Below are positions 1 to 5,169 of a stretch of DNA of 8,915 bases, piece by piece. The stretch spans positions 1-8,915 of the forward strand of contig JAWOAU010000065.1 of NCBI GenBank assembly GCA_046498385.1, written 5' to 3'. The stretch comes from Halarchaeoplasma sp046498385 (GTDB taxonomy: Archaea; Thermoplasmatota; Thermoplasmata; Halarchaeoplasmatales; Halarchaeoplasmataceae). The position numbers and the translations under genes were made by a program. Under the pieces are notes generated by a model. The model saw only the letters and a list, made by a program, of their open reading frames with translations, had not been told where the DNA came from and made no database searches. Position 1 is the stretch's first letter; every line of letters begins with the position of its first letter.

Positions 1-200
1 CCCACGATATCGCAGAGATTGGCGATCTCGTTAATGAAGGTGATCTTTGTCGCCAGAAAGGCGTTCGAGGCATATTTGATGATCTCCGCGCTTTCGATGT
101 TGGTCTCGACATAGGGCACCGTGCGCATGAGCAGCGCGTGATAGACGTCCTTCATGATCTCGCGGGCCTTGTGGCTCCGCGTTCCCACCACCACGCGGTC
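1..200 (-). pseudogene. ugd: UDP-glucose 6-dehydrogenase fragment (foreign, truncated both ends)
   Basis: The minus strand reads without a stop through about 66 codons from the middle of a UDP-glucose/GDP-mannose dehydrogenase, which oxidises UDP-glucose to UDP-glucuronate with NAD+. Visible landmarks are DRVVVGTRS near the start, VETNIESAEI, then KYASNAFLATKITFINEIA. The last corresponds to the central helix with the conserved Lys and Asn of the family active site. The fragment lacks the N-terminal NAD-binding domain because it stops at the junction near base 200, and it lacks the C-terminal domain because the window begins. Third codon positions are overwhelmingly G or C (for example GAC CGC GTG GTG GTG), unlike all genes to the right, which suggests a GC-rich bacterial source. 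I infer it is not native to the neighbouring archaeal DNA. Family identification is secure from the motifs; the exact sugar nucleotide is not. Confidence 0.85.
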
Positions 201-703
201 GCTATAAGAAAAGCATTGACGAGAGGGGGCCAAAGGCATCACAGCCACGCATCAAGCACCTTTATAACCATTGGGACGGTGCAGGGCTACTGCTTGAGCT
301 GGGCGAAGATGAAAAGGGCGGCTGGTTCCTGAGTAAGCTGGGACGGCATACGATAGGACGTGACGTGCTGACAATGTACGATGACGGGCTGATCACCGAA
401 CACAGCCACGGCTTTGAGGTGATGAAAACAGGAGAGGACAGGATCGAAGACAAAGAGGTCCGTGTCATAAAGGAGGGTGTGCTGTGGGAGGTAACATCAC
501 TGGATAAGTGGGGAGCAAACCAGAATACACCTGTTATTAAGAGCAAGGACGATTATAACTACTGGATAAAGAAACTCGACAAGCTGCAAAAAGCATTTGC
601 TTCAGGTAATTACAGCGATGAGGCATTTGAGTTATTGGAATTGCAGCTCAAACAGATACAGCAAATTTTCACAGAATTTGAGATAAAGAACTCGAGGGGA
701 TGA
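200..703 (+). pseudogene. HK97-type phage prohead protease, C-terminal part
   Basis: An open frame enters from the junction near base 200 and ends at TGA 701-703, giving about 167 residues with no real start. An internal ATG at 365 is only a default start. It matches the HK97 prohead protease family (serine peptidases that cleave scaffold and capsid N termini during phage head maturation). Landmarks, counted from base 200, are RIKHLYNHW at residues 17-25 with the likely catalytic His, GLITEHSHGFEVM at 63-75 with the likely catalytic Ser69, and KEGVLWEVTS at 91-100 followed by WGANQNTPV at 104-112. The C-terminal helix ELLELQLKQIQQ resembles versions I associate with Bacteroidota phages. The N-terminal strands are missing, no other head genes are present, and the last residues after about 156 may already be read out of frame from the next segment. 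I infer a displaced fragment, not a working gene. Confidence 0.75.
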
Positions 704-846
704 ACGATAATCTCATGAGGAGTATCAAAGAGGAAAATCGCGAGAACTTGGCTCCTTTATCCTATATACTAGAAAGTATCTCCCGTACAGGTTCTTACGC
801 TGCGGACATCTCTGAGATCAGTATAAACTATATCATGTCGGATTAG
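700..846 (+). pseudogene. PhoU-domain protein, C-terminal remnant
   Basis: A 48-codon frame beginning at an ATG that overlaps the preceding stop (ATGA at 700-703) and ending at TAG 844-846. The stretch LESISRTGSYAADISEISIN resembles the last helix of PhoU-domain proteins, whose usual form is roughly ER(I)xDYAxxIAEIxxN. Archaeal versions regulate phosphate uptake, often behind an AbrB-like DNA-binding domain. Open reading in this frame extends left only to a stop at 679-681, inside the phage-like segment, so nearly the whole protein is absent. Codon and base use match the archaeal genes to the right rather than the segments to the left. I infer that this is the true edge of the archaeal sequence and that the gene was cut when the segments were joined. 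The domain call rests on one helix and is moderate. Confidence 0.5.
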
Positions 847-879
847 TATCATCGCCCTTGAATCCACGGTTGCGGCCGT

Positions 880-891
880 TATCTATAGATA
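880..891. repeat. 12-bp perfect palindrome between convergent stops
   Basis: TATCTATAGATA is its own reverse complement and sits directly against the stop codon of the UspA gene (892-894), in the gap left by the PhoU remnant ending at 846. It could be part of a transcription-end signal or a protein site. There is no T-tract beside it, and a 12-bp A/T-rich palindrome can arise by chance. Confidence 0.3.
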
Positions 892-1353
892 TCACTCGCT
901 CTTCGGGCTGGCCTTCACCACGGCAACCGTGGCCTTGCTGTGCTTGATCACCCTTTCAGTAGTACTTCCCAAAAAGATGGACGATAGACCAGACCACCCA
1001 TGGGAGGACATGTAAATGACGTCATCCTCATCCGCCAGCTTATTTATCTCTTGATGGGGGATACCATCAACTACCTTCGTCTTCAACGATACGCCTATCT
1101 TTTTTGCCCTTTCCTCGACGGTTTTAAGATGGTTTTTTCCCTGCTTTATCAGTCCCTCCCGAATCAACTCTCTGTCGAAGCTTTCCAGCCCGCCTAGTTC
1201 ATTGCCCGCAAAGGTAAGTGAATAACTACTAGGGTTTATCACGTACACCGCTACCGCCGGTATGTCATAAAGTTTGGCGGCCCGGAGCCCCTCTTCCACA
1301 CCAAGATACGATAATTCGGAACCGTCCGTCGGTACCACTACTTTTCCATACAT
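892..1353 (-). CDS. Universal stress protein (UspA family), copy A
   Basis: A 153-residue single-domain UspA-type protein, a cytoplasmic ATP/nucleotide-binding alpha/beta fold of the MJ0577 kind. The N terminus MYGKVVVPTDGSELS carries the first strand and the Asp-containing nucleotide loop (D10). The phosphate-binding motif near residues 116-130 reads SSHGWSGLSSIFLGST, where the family pattern is G-2X-G-9X-G-(S/T). The first Gly is Ser here, while H118, G119 and G129-S130 are kept. The strand TVAVVK closes the fold. Frames open upstream to an ATG at 1377, but that lies against the TATA-like element at 1378-1389. The MYGKV start at 1353 is 24 nt from that element and aligns exactly with the paralogue to the right, so I choose 1353. 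There is no clear Shine-Dalgarno, fitting a leaderless mRNA. It lies 42 bases beyond the stop of copy B on the same strand. The ligand and the stress it answers are unknown. Confidence 0.9.
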   Translation of the reverse strand: MYGKVVVPTDGSELSYLGVEEGLRAAKLYDIPAVAVYVINPSSYSLTFAGNELGGLESFDRELIREGLIKQGKNHLKTVEERAKKIGVSLKTKVVDGIPHQEINKLADEDDVIYMSSHGWSGLSSIFLGSTTERVIKHSKATVAVVKASPKSE

Positions 1354-1377
1354 GTACATCCTATCATATCCCAACAC

Positions 1378-1389
1378 TGTAAACGTTTC
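1378..1389 (-). promoter_or_regulatory. BRE/TATA-like promoter of UspA copy A
   Basis: On the minus strand this reads GAAACGTTTACA, a BRE-like GAAA followed by a TATA-like CGTTTACA. Its 3' edge is 24 nt before the ATG at 1353, the spacing expected if transcription starts at or next to the start codon. The same element with one base changed sits at the same distance before copy B. Confidence 0.55.
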
Positions 1390-1395
1390 GGTGGT

Positions 1396-1836
1396 TCACT
1401 CCTTTGCCTTGACTACAGCTACGGTAGCCTTTGTATGTTTTAGTACTCTGTCCGTGGTACTACCCATGAATATATACGAAAAACCGGTTCTTCCGTGGGA
1501 GGATATGTAAATTATATCGTTTTCACCGGCCAGTTTGTTTATCTCTTCGTAGGGTTCGCCTTCCGCTAATTTCATATCAAGATCGACCCCCATTTCATCA
1601 GCTTTTTTCTTGATCCTCTTTAAGGCTTCCAAACCCTGTTTTCTGAAGGAATCCGTGAGGAACTTCTTCGTATCGTATCCGATGCCCGCCATGCGCGCCT
1701 GAGAGTGTATTTCTGGCTTTATCACGTATACGGCTACCGCAGGTATATTCAAAGTTCTAGCGGCCTTCAACCCGGCTTTGATCCCTACAAAGGACAATTT
1801 CGAGCCATCGGTAGGTAAGATCACTTTCCCATACAT
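1396..1836 (-). CDS. Universal stress protein (UspA family), copy B
   Basis: A 146-residue UspA-type protein paralogous to its downstream neighbour. The starts are nearly identical (MYGKVILPTDGSKLS), both contain IPAVAVYVI, and the ends are alike (KATVAVVKA). The nucleotide-binding motif reads SSHGRTGFSYIFMGST at residues 112-127, again with Ser replacing the first Gly of the G-2X-G-9X-G-(S/T) pattern. The middle third (residues 41-90) has diverged most, which is usually where such proteins differ in partner or dimer contacts. An upstream ATG at 1869 would add MFTSVELHIIC, but it overlaps the TATA-like element at 1861-1872. The ATG at 1836 is 24 nt from that element and matches the start of copy A. 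The pair looks like a tandem duplication that kept its promoter. Function within stress response is unknown. Confidence 0.9.
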   Translation of the reverse strand: MYGKVILPTDGSKLSFVGIKAGLKAARTLNIPAVAVYVIKPEIHSQARMAGIGYDTKKFLTDSFRKQGLEALKRIKKKADEMGVDLDMKLAEGEPYEEINKLAGENDIIYISSHGRTGFSYIFMGSTTDRVLKHTKATVAVVKAKE

Positions 1837-1860
1837 ACATATGATATGTAACTCGACCGA

Positions 1861-1872
1861 TGTAAACATTTC
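1861..1872 (-). promoter_or_regulatory. BRE/TATA-like promoter of UspA copy B
   Basis: The minus strand reads GAAATGTTTACA, differing by one base from the element before copy A, and its edge is again 24 nt from the chosen ATG. The matching position and sequence in both copies support a real promoter and the shorter protein starts. The 180 bases further upstream (to 2049) hold no gene that I can support. Confidence 0.55.
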
Positions 1873-2049
1873 TGTCCCCTGCCACCAAACTTTGATACAC
1901 GCCGTGAAACAGGCGAAGGATGAGAATATGAGACTTATGAATGACCATCGAACATCACTGATGTCTCACCATGGTTGAGTGTGACCCTTTCGTACGGTAT
2001 ATTTTCGTGAGTAGTTCACTTGTGGATCACAGGATCTATCGTGGAAGGG

Positions 2050-2792
2050 TCACCGTTCTACCCTGTATCTGATGGATATGTGACCCGTCTCCTTGATCTC
2101 CCCTTCTACGAACTGAAGAGACCGGGGCCACTCGTTCTCTCCCAGGTCAGGGGAAGCAAAGAGAGTAGGGGTGTGGAACCCCCCAATGATTACAGGATTG
2201 AAACGAATATATACCTCATCCAGTATCCCTTTTTTGAGCAGTGCACCGGAGAGTCTACCGCCGGAACTTGTGAGGACGGTTTTCACGTTGAGCTTTTCCT
2301 TCATCTTTTCGAGGAACTGTTCCAGTTCCACCCTATCTTCACCGGCCATCAGATAAGGTATATTGGAATCTCGGAGGAACTGCAGGTATTCCAGAGGTAC
2401 ACCCCTGGATACCAGATGGAGCATGGGTTTGTCTTCTTCACCGGTATAACCGCCTCTCACCCTTCCCCGTCCATCAACTACCGCAAGCCAACCGTTCTCC
2501 CCGATTGGTTCACTATCTCTTCGGGAAGAAAGTCATGGTATAGTTCATCCCAGTCTCCCGGGAAGGATTCCAGCTCCCGGAGTTCTTTTTCTTTCACCAG
2601 CATGTTGCTGCATTCCATGAAAACATCTACATCATGCTTTTTCGCCAGGTCGGTGTACAGGTCCTCTCACTCATCCCGAGTAGCAAGTACATCGTCCCGT
2701 TCGTCCATATCCATGAGTGTCCTATCGGGTCCCAGTGATATGCGACCGTCCAGGGAGGCGGAAACTACCAAGATCACATAAGGTTCTTTCAT
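2050..2792 (-). pseudogene. RibD/dihydrofolate-reductase-like reductase, broken by TGA and frameshift
   Basis: This is the RibD C-terminal/DHFR-like reductase family, NADPH-dependent enzymes best known from riboflavin synthesis. Translation from ATG 2792 gives MKEPYVILVVSASLDGRIS, the family's first strand and DGR motif. An in-frame TGA follows at 2667-2669, where ..TRDE-stop-EDLY suggests a lost Trp (TGG to TGA). The frame continues to VNQSG near 2500, where one G appears to be missing from the G-run at 2499-2502. The next frame then gives NGWLAVVDGRGRVRGG and runs to the TGA at 2050. That part carries YLMAGEDRVELEQFL, TVLTSSGGRLSGALL (the family's GG...L nucleotide-site region) and DEVYIRFNPVIIGG. 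Restoring one base gives 247 codons plus a stop, a normal length. An intact C-terminal frame could start at 2460 but would lack the N-terminal strands. I infer a recently inactivated gene; two sequencing errors remain possible. The substrate cannot be named from the sequence. Confidence 0.8.
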
Positions 2793-2814
2793 GCTGGTCA
2801 TATCAGAACATGGG

Positions 2815-2823
2815 TATTTAAAA
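2815..2823 (-). promoter_or_regulatory. TATA-like box of the broken reductase
   Basis: The minus strand reads TTTTAAATA, with its 3' edge about 22-24 nt before the ATG at 2792. No Shine-Dalgarno lies between, so the transcript was probably leaderless. This spacing favours 2792 over the alternative in-frame ATG at 2801. Survival of the promoter fits recent inactivation. Confidence 0.45.
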
Positions 2824-2885
2824 TCAATGTTTATGCATATAAATTATTATCCATGGTATAGATCGGATCGAGAGAATGTATCTGC

Positions 2886-3125
2886 TCAATAGCCGTGCGA
2901 GTTTTCAAAACGGTCTTCCCGACCTGTGTACATCATTTCAATCAGTTCATCCATTTCCATTTCTTCATATCCCCAGGAAGAAGTTCCAGTGCCGGAGCCT
3001 CTGTAATCTATGATGAATGCAGGGACAGGGTGATCACGGGAACCGTCCCGAAAACGATGTAGGATCTCTCCGACTAACCACCGATGGTTATAGGATGCAA
3101 TTTTTTGATAAACTTCCTCGCTCAT
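2886..3125 (-). CDS. Small acidic protein of unknown function
   Basis: A 79-residue protein starting MSEEVYQKIASYNHRW and ending FENSHGY. I do not recognise it. The N-terminal half looks helical and mildly basic (HRWLVGEILHRFRDGSRDH). A predicted strand PAFIIDYRG leads to a Gly/Ser/Thr-rich turn (GSGTGTSS). The C-terminal third is an acidic, Met-rich helix (EEMEMDELIEMM). There are no cysteines, no membrane segment and no signal peptide, so it is presumably cytoplasmic. The frame opens further to a TTG at 3149, but the ATG at 3125 is the conventional start and has an A/T-rich box about 23-30 nt upstream plus an inverted repeat beyond that. It is transcribed away from the OB-fold gene. The reality of the gene rests on its promoter-like context and biased amino-acid pattern, not on homology. 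Confidence 0.6.
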   Translation of the reverse strand: MSEEVYQKIASYNHRWLVGEILHRFRDGSRDHPVPAFIIDYRGSGTGTSSWGYEEMEMDELIEMMYTGREDRFENSHGY

Positions 3126-3147
3126 GATGATATGAACGACAGTATAC

Positions 3148-3167
3148 AATATGAACCGTTACAACGG
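3148..3167 (-). promoter_or_regulatory. Promoter box and CCGTT-AC-AACGG operator candidate
   Basis: On the minus strand a TTCATATT box (3148-3155) lies 23-30 nt before the ATG at 3125. Immediately upstream is a perfect inverted repeat, CCGTT (3156-3160), AC, AACGG (3163-3167). An inverted repeat against the TATA box is where an archaeal dimeric regulator could block or recruit TBP/TFB. Neither part is proven. Confidence 0.35.
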
Positions 3168-3279
3168 CCATGAATGTGTATTTTTCGCCCTTTATGTCGG
3201 GTAGGAAAAGGGGATATATCATTCGTTTTACCCTTCTGGCATAGCTATGGTAGCCATAAACACCTTTTTATGTAAACCG

Positions 3280-3299
3280 CCCCAAAAGATCATATATGT
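3280..3299 (+). promoter_or_regulatory. Strong BRE/TATA promoter upstream of the OB-fold gene
   Basis: CCCCAAAAG at 3280-3288 followed by CATATATG at 3291-3298 is a good archaeal BRE plus TATA. Transcription would start near 3320, giving about 90 nt of leader before ATG 3412, with a bulged hairpin almost at its 5' end. A second box, CATAAATA at 3386-3393, lies closer to the ATG and could give a leaderless mRNA instead. The gap 3168-3411 contains no gene I can support. Confidence 0.5.
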
Positions 3300-3321
3300 A
3301 TTTCATCGATTTATTTGGTAC

Positions 3322-3352
3322 TTTTGATCATCGTTATGGTAAACGATCAAAA
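3322..3352 (+). other. Bulged inverted repeat (hairpin candidate) in the leader
   Basis: TTTTGATC at 3322-3329 is the exact reverse complement of GATCAAAA at 3345-3352. Inside it GTT (3333-3335) pairs with AAC (3342-3344), leaving ATC as a 3-nt bulge and a 6-nt loop. If the TATA at 3291 is used, this hairpin forms the first ~30 nt of the RNA. A CCTCCTCC run at 3370-3377, resembling the anti-Shine-Dalgarno, follows about 20 nt later. It could be a leader structure, a small RNA, or a protein site in DNA. Confidence 0.35.
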
Positions 3353-3411
3353 AACAACATACCTAAAACCTCCTCCGGGAAAGAACATAAATAACGGTTG
3401 CATAATGCTAG

Positions 3412-3900
3412 ATGGTGATACGAAAGTCCTTGAGACTCAGGCTTATGGTGATCGTAATATCCGTTCTCATACTACTGTTACTGTTCGTCTGGCATGGTTC
3501 TCTGGAACCTGACCCGGATGTGAACAGATATCCGAAGGAGAAAGATATCATCGGTCAGCCCAGTACGTACATCGGAGAAAAGGTAGTTGTCGGTGGAGAG
3601 GTGGTGTCCACAAATCCCCTGATCATGGAGATAGAGTGGGGTGACGATACCATGGAGCTACTGATAACTGGAGTGCAGGAAGAGCCTAAAGAAGGGGACA
3701 GACTCACCGTTTTCGGTACACTTGAAGAAGAACATACCGTCCATGCGTCGGAACACGTGGTTCAGCCCTTTATGAACTACGTGTACATGTATGCGGTTTC
3801 GTTCGTGGCTGCTGCGTGGGTCGCATACCGGATGATCAAACAGTTCTCGTGGGACGGTGACGACAAGATGTTCGAACCGAAGGAGGACGACCATGGCTGA
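3412..3900 (+). CDS. Membrane-anchored OB-fold-like protein
   Basis: A 162-residue protein with a short basic N terminus (MVIRKSLRLRL). A first membrane helix spans about residues 12-27 (MVIVISVLILLLLFVW), and a soluble domain about 30-118. A second membrane helix lies at about 121-140 (MNYVYMYAVSFVAAAWVAYR), followed by an acidic tail. The soluble part, with YIGEKVVVGGEVVSTNPLI and EGDRLTVFGTLEEEHTV, has the beta pattern of an OB-fold and would face outside if the basic N terminus is inside. The order and wording (PSTYIGEKV, ITGVQEEPKEGDRL) resemble haloarchaeal membrane proteins encoded beside a DUF457 hydrolase, as here. The ligand is unknown. No Shine-Dalgarno is seen; a CATAAATA box 19-26 nt upstream may drive a leaderless mRNA. 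An alternative start is Met12 (3445). It overlaps the next gene by 8 bases, so the two are almost certainly cotranscribed. Confidence 0.75.
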   Translation: MVIRKSLRLRLMVIVISVLILLLLFVWHGSLEPDPDVNRYPKEKDIIGQPSTYIGEKVVVGGEVVSTNPLIMEIEWGDDTMELLITGVQEEPKEGDRLTVFGTLEEEHTVHASEHVVQPFMNYVYMYAVSFVAAAWVAYRMIKQFSWDGDDKMFEPKEDDHG

Positions 3901-4360
3901 CCTTCTCAGCCACGTACTGGTTGCGTACTCCCTAGGAACTATTTTATCGTGGAGATACAAAGATATAAAAAAGCATCATATCACATTTCTCATGATCGGA
4001 GCAGCACTGCCCGACCTTACAAGGATCGCATTGATAATAGACCCTGGTCGGGTGGGATGGATCACCTTCAACTTCTTCCCCCTTCACACCGTCATCGGTG
4101 TCGGGATAACGGCCACCATCCTCAGCACCATGGTGAAGGACGATCTGGCCCTTCCTTTCCTGTTCTCGGGTGCCCTCACACATCTTTTCCTGGATTCCCT
4201 CCTCATAAATGTAACCGGTCATTCATATCCCATGTTCTGGCCGGTAACTGCCTACGCCCCTCCAACCCCCGGGCTGTACCTTAGTACGGATGTTGGGACT
4301 GCGATGATAGCCGGTGCCGCAGCTATCCTGGTCTGGACCTTTCACCGGAAAAAATTATAA
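3893..4360 (+). CDS. Membrane-bound metal-dependent hydrolase, DUF457/YdjM-like
   Basis: A 155-residue polytopic membrane protein with about four hydrophobic segments (roughly 5-20, 28-47, 62-80, 86-105) and a final one near 134-150. Candidate metal ligands are spread as in the DUF457 (YdjM/YbcI-like) family: His7 in LLSHVLVAY, Asp41 in ALPDLTR, His65 in PLHTVIG, and His97 with Asp101 in LTHLFLDSLL. The C-terminal stretch SYPMFWPVTAYAPPTPGLYLS resembles haloarchaeal members. The family is named as hydrolase by analogy with phospholipase C-like metal sites, and its physiological substrate is not established. The start is ATG 3893, preceded by a strong GGAGG at 3882-3886 (6-nt spacing). A longer frame from 3857 lies inside the upstream gene and has no such signal. 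The 8-base overlap with the OB-fold gene implies translational coupling and a shared role at the membrane. Confidence 0.8.
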   Translation: MADLLSHVLVAYSLGTILSWRYKDIKKHHITFLMIGAALPDLTRIALIIDPGRVGWITFNFFPLHTVIGVGITATILSTMVKDDLALPFLFSGALTHLFLDSLLINVTGHSYPMFWPVTAYAPPTPGLYLSTDVGTAMIAGAAAILVWTFHRKKL

Positions 4361-4362
4361 AC
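4347..4362 (+). promoter_or_regulatory. Promoter of the nucleotidyltransferase-tsr3 pair
   Basis: GGAAAAAATTATAAACG-like sequence across the end of the DUF457 gene gives a BRE-like purine run followed by ATTATAAAC (4354-4362). Transcription would begin near 4384, leaving about 15 nt of leader that carries the Shine-Dalgarno AGGTGA (4389-4394) 5 nt before ATG 4400. That spacing is why I prefer 4400 to the in-frame GTG at 4391. Confidence 0.45.
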
Positions 4363-4399
4363 GATACTCTCTTTAAGGAAGATAAACCAGGTGAATACG

Positions 4400-5167
4400 A
4401 TGGTTAAAAAAGCGATAGTACTGGCTGCCGGTGTAGGGACCCGACTGAAGCCCATAACAGACGCCATACCCAAGGAGATGATCAGGGTCGGTAAAAAGCC
4501 CGCCATAGAGCACGTACTAGAGGTATTGAAGGCCGGGGGAATCGAGGACGTGCTCATCATCGTAGGCTGGAAAAAGCATGCATTGGTGGACTATTTGGGA
4601 TCGGGTAAAAGATTGGGGCTAAAGATATACTTCAGGATGCAGGAAGAACCGAAGGGTACCGCCCATGCGGTGTCTCTGGGTGACGATTTCATAGGTGATG
4701 AAGATTTCGTCGTGATGTACGGCGACAATTACATCACCCCCTACGATACCATGGAACATATAGTGGATTTTCACAAGAAGAAGGGAAGTCGGGCTACTTT
4801 GGTGTTGAATCCGGTGGAAGACCCAAGGAGGTTCGGGGTGGTGAAGATGGATAAAGATAACCAGATACACTGCATGATAGAGAAGCCCACCTGGGAGGAA
4901 GCGGAGCCCTACAGGGTTAACGACCACTGGCTGAACATAGCCGGTCTCATGGTACTCAATTCAGATATATTCAGATACATACGTCGAACCGAGCCCGGTA
5001 AGAAAGGAGAGATCTGGCTAACCGATTCCATCGAGTTGATGAGGCAGGATAAAAACGCCATATACGGATACATATTCACCGGAAAGCGGTTCGATATAGG
5101 TACTTTTGAATCCCTGCGGGAAGCAGATAAGCTGGAGATGGAGCGGGTTGCCGAAGAGGGTTCATAA
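4400..5167 (+). CDS. Sugar-1-phosphate nucleotidyltransferase
   Basis: A 255-residue NTP-transferase (RmlA/GalU-like Rossmann fold) that joins an NTP and a sugar 1-phosphate to make an NDP-sugar for surface polysaccharide or protein glycosylation. The signature LAAGVGTRLKPIT at 8-20 with PKEM at 24-27 supplies the nucleotide-binding loop and catalytic Lys25. EEPKGTAHAV at 82-91 binds the base and sugar, YGDN at 107-110 holds a metal-binding Asp109, EKP is at 161-163, and FDIGT at 231-235 is the second metal/sugar site. There is no C-terminal left-handed beta-helix, so it is not a GlmU-type acetyltransferase fusion, and the length suits a stand-alone uridylyl- or thymidylyltransferase. Which nucleotide and sugar it uses cannot be read from the sequence. 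It is followed after 2 nt by tsr3, and the two probably share an mRNA although their jobs differ. Confidence 0.88.
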   Translation: MVKKAIVLAAGVGTRLKPITDAIPKEMIRVGKKPAIEHVLEVLKAGGIEDVLIIVGWKKHALVDYLGSGKRLGLKIYFRMQEEPKGTAHAVSLGDDFIGDEDFVVMYGDNYITPYDTMEHIVDFHKKKGSRATLVLNPVEDPRRFGVVKMDKDNQIHCMIEKPTWEEAEPYRVNDHWLNIAGLMVLNSDIFRYIRRTEPGKKGEIWLTDSIELMRQDKNAIYGYIFTGKRFDIGTFESLREADKLEMERVAEEGS

Positions 5168-5169
5168 CC

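Noticed and set aside
1873..2049. Possible small RNA or gene in the gap between UspA copy B and the reductase
   Set aside because: Only weak short inverted repeats are visible (such as ACATC-ACT-GATGT at 1952-1964). No promoter-terminator pair, tRNA-like cloverleaf or convincing reading frame was found.
2667..2669. In-frame TGA read as selenocysteine or tryptophan (recoding)
   Set aside because: TGA is the normal stop of several genes here (for example both UspA genes, tsr3 and MFS). No selenocysteine insertion structure is evident, and a second lesion in the same gene points to decay or error instead.
2020..2781. A 253-codon open frame on the plus strand
   Set aside because: It lies wholly opposite the broken reductase, whose protein motifs are clear on the minus strand. 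The plus translation is Ser/Pro/Thr-rich without any recognisable fold, typical of an antisense shadow.
3315..3512. Small plus-strand frame in the leader of the OB-fold gene
   Set aside because: It overlaps the OB-fold coding start in another frame, has no ribosome binding site, and its translation has no membrane, domain or repeat signal.
1..5167. Functional link between the ugd fragment and the sugar nucleotidyltransferase
   Set aside because: The two would make sense in one UDP-sugar pathway, but the ugd piece is truncated, has foreign base composition and is separated by unrelated joins, so the co-occurrence carries no pathway meaning.
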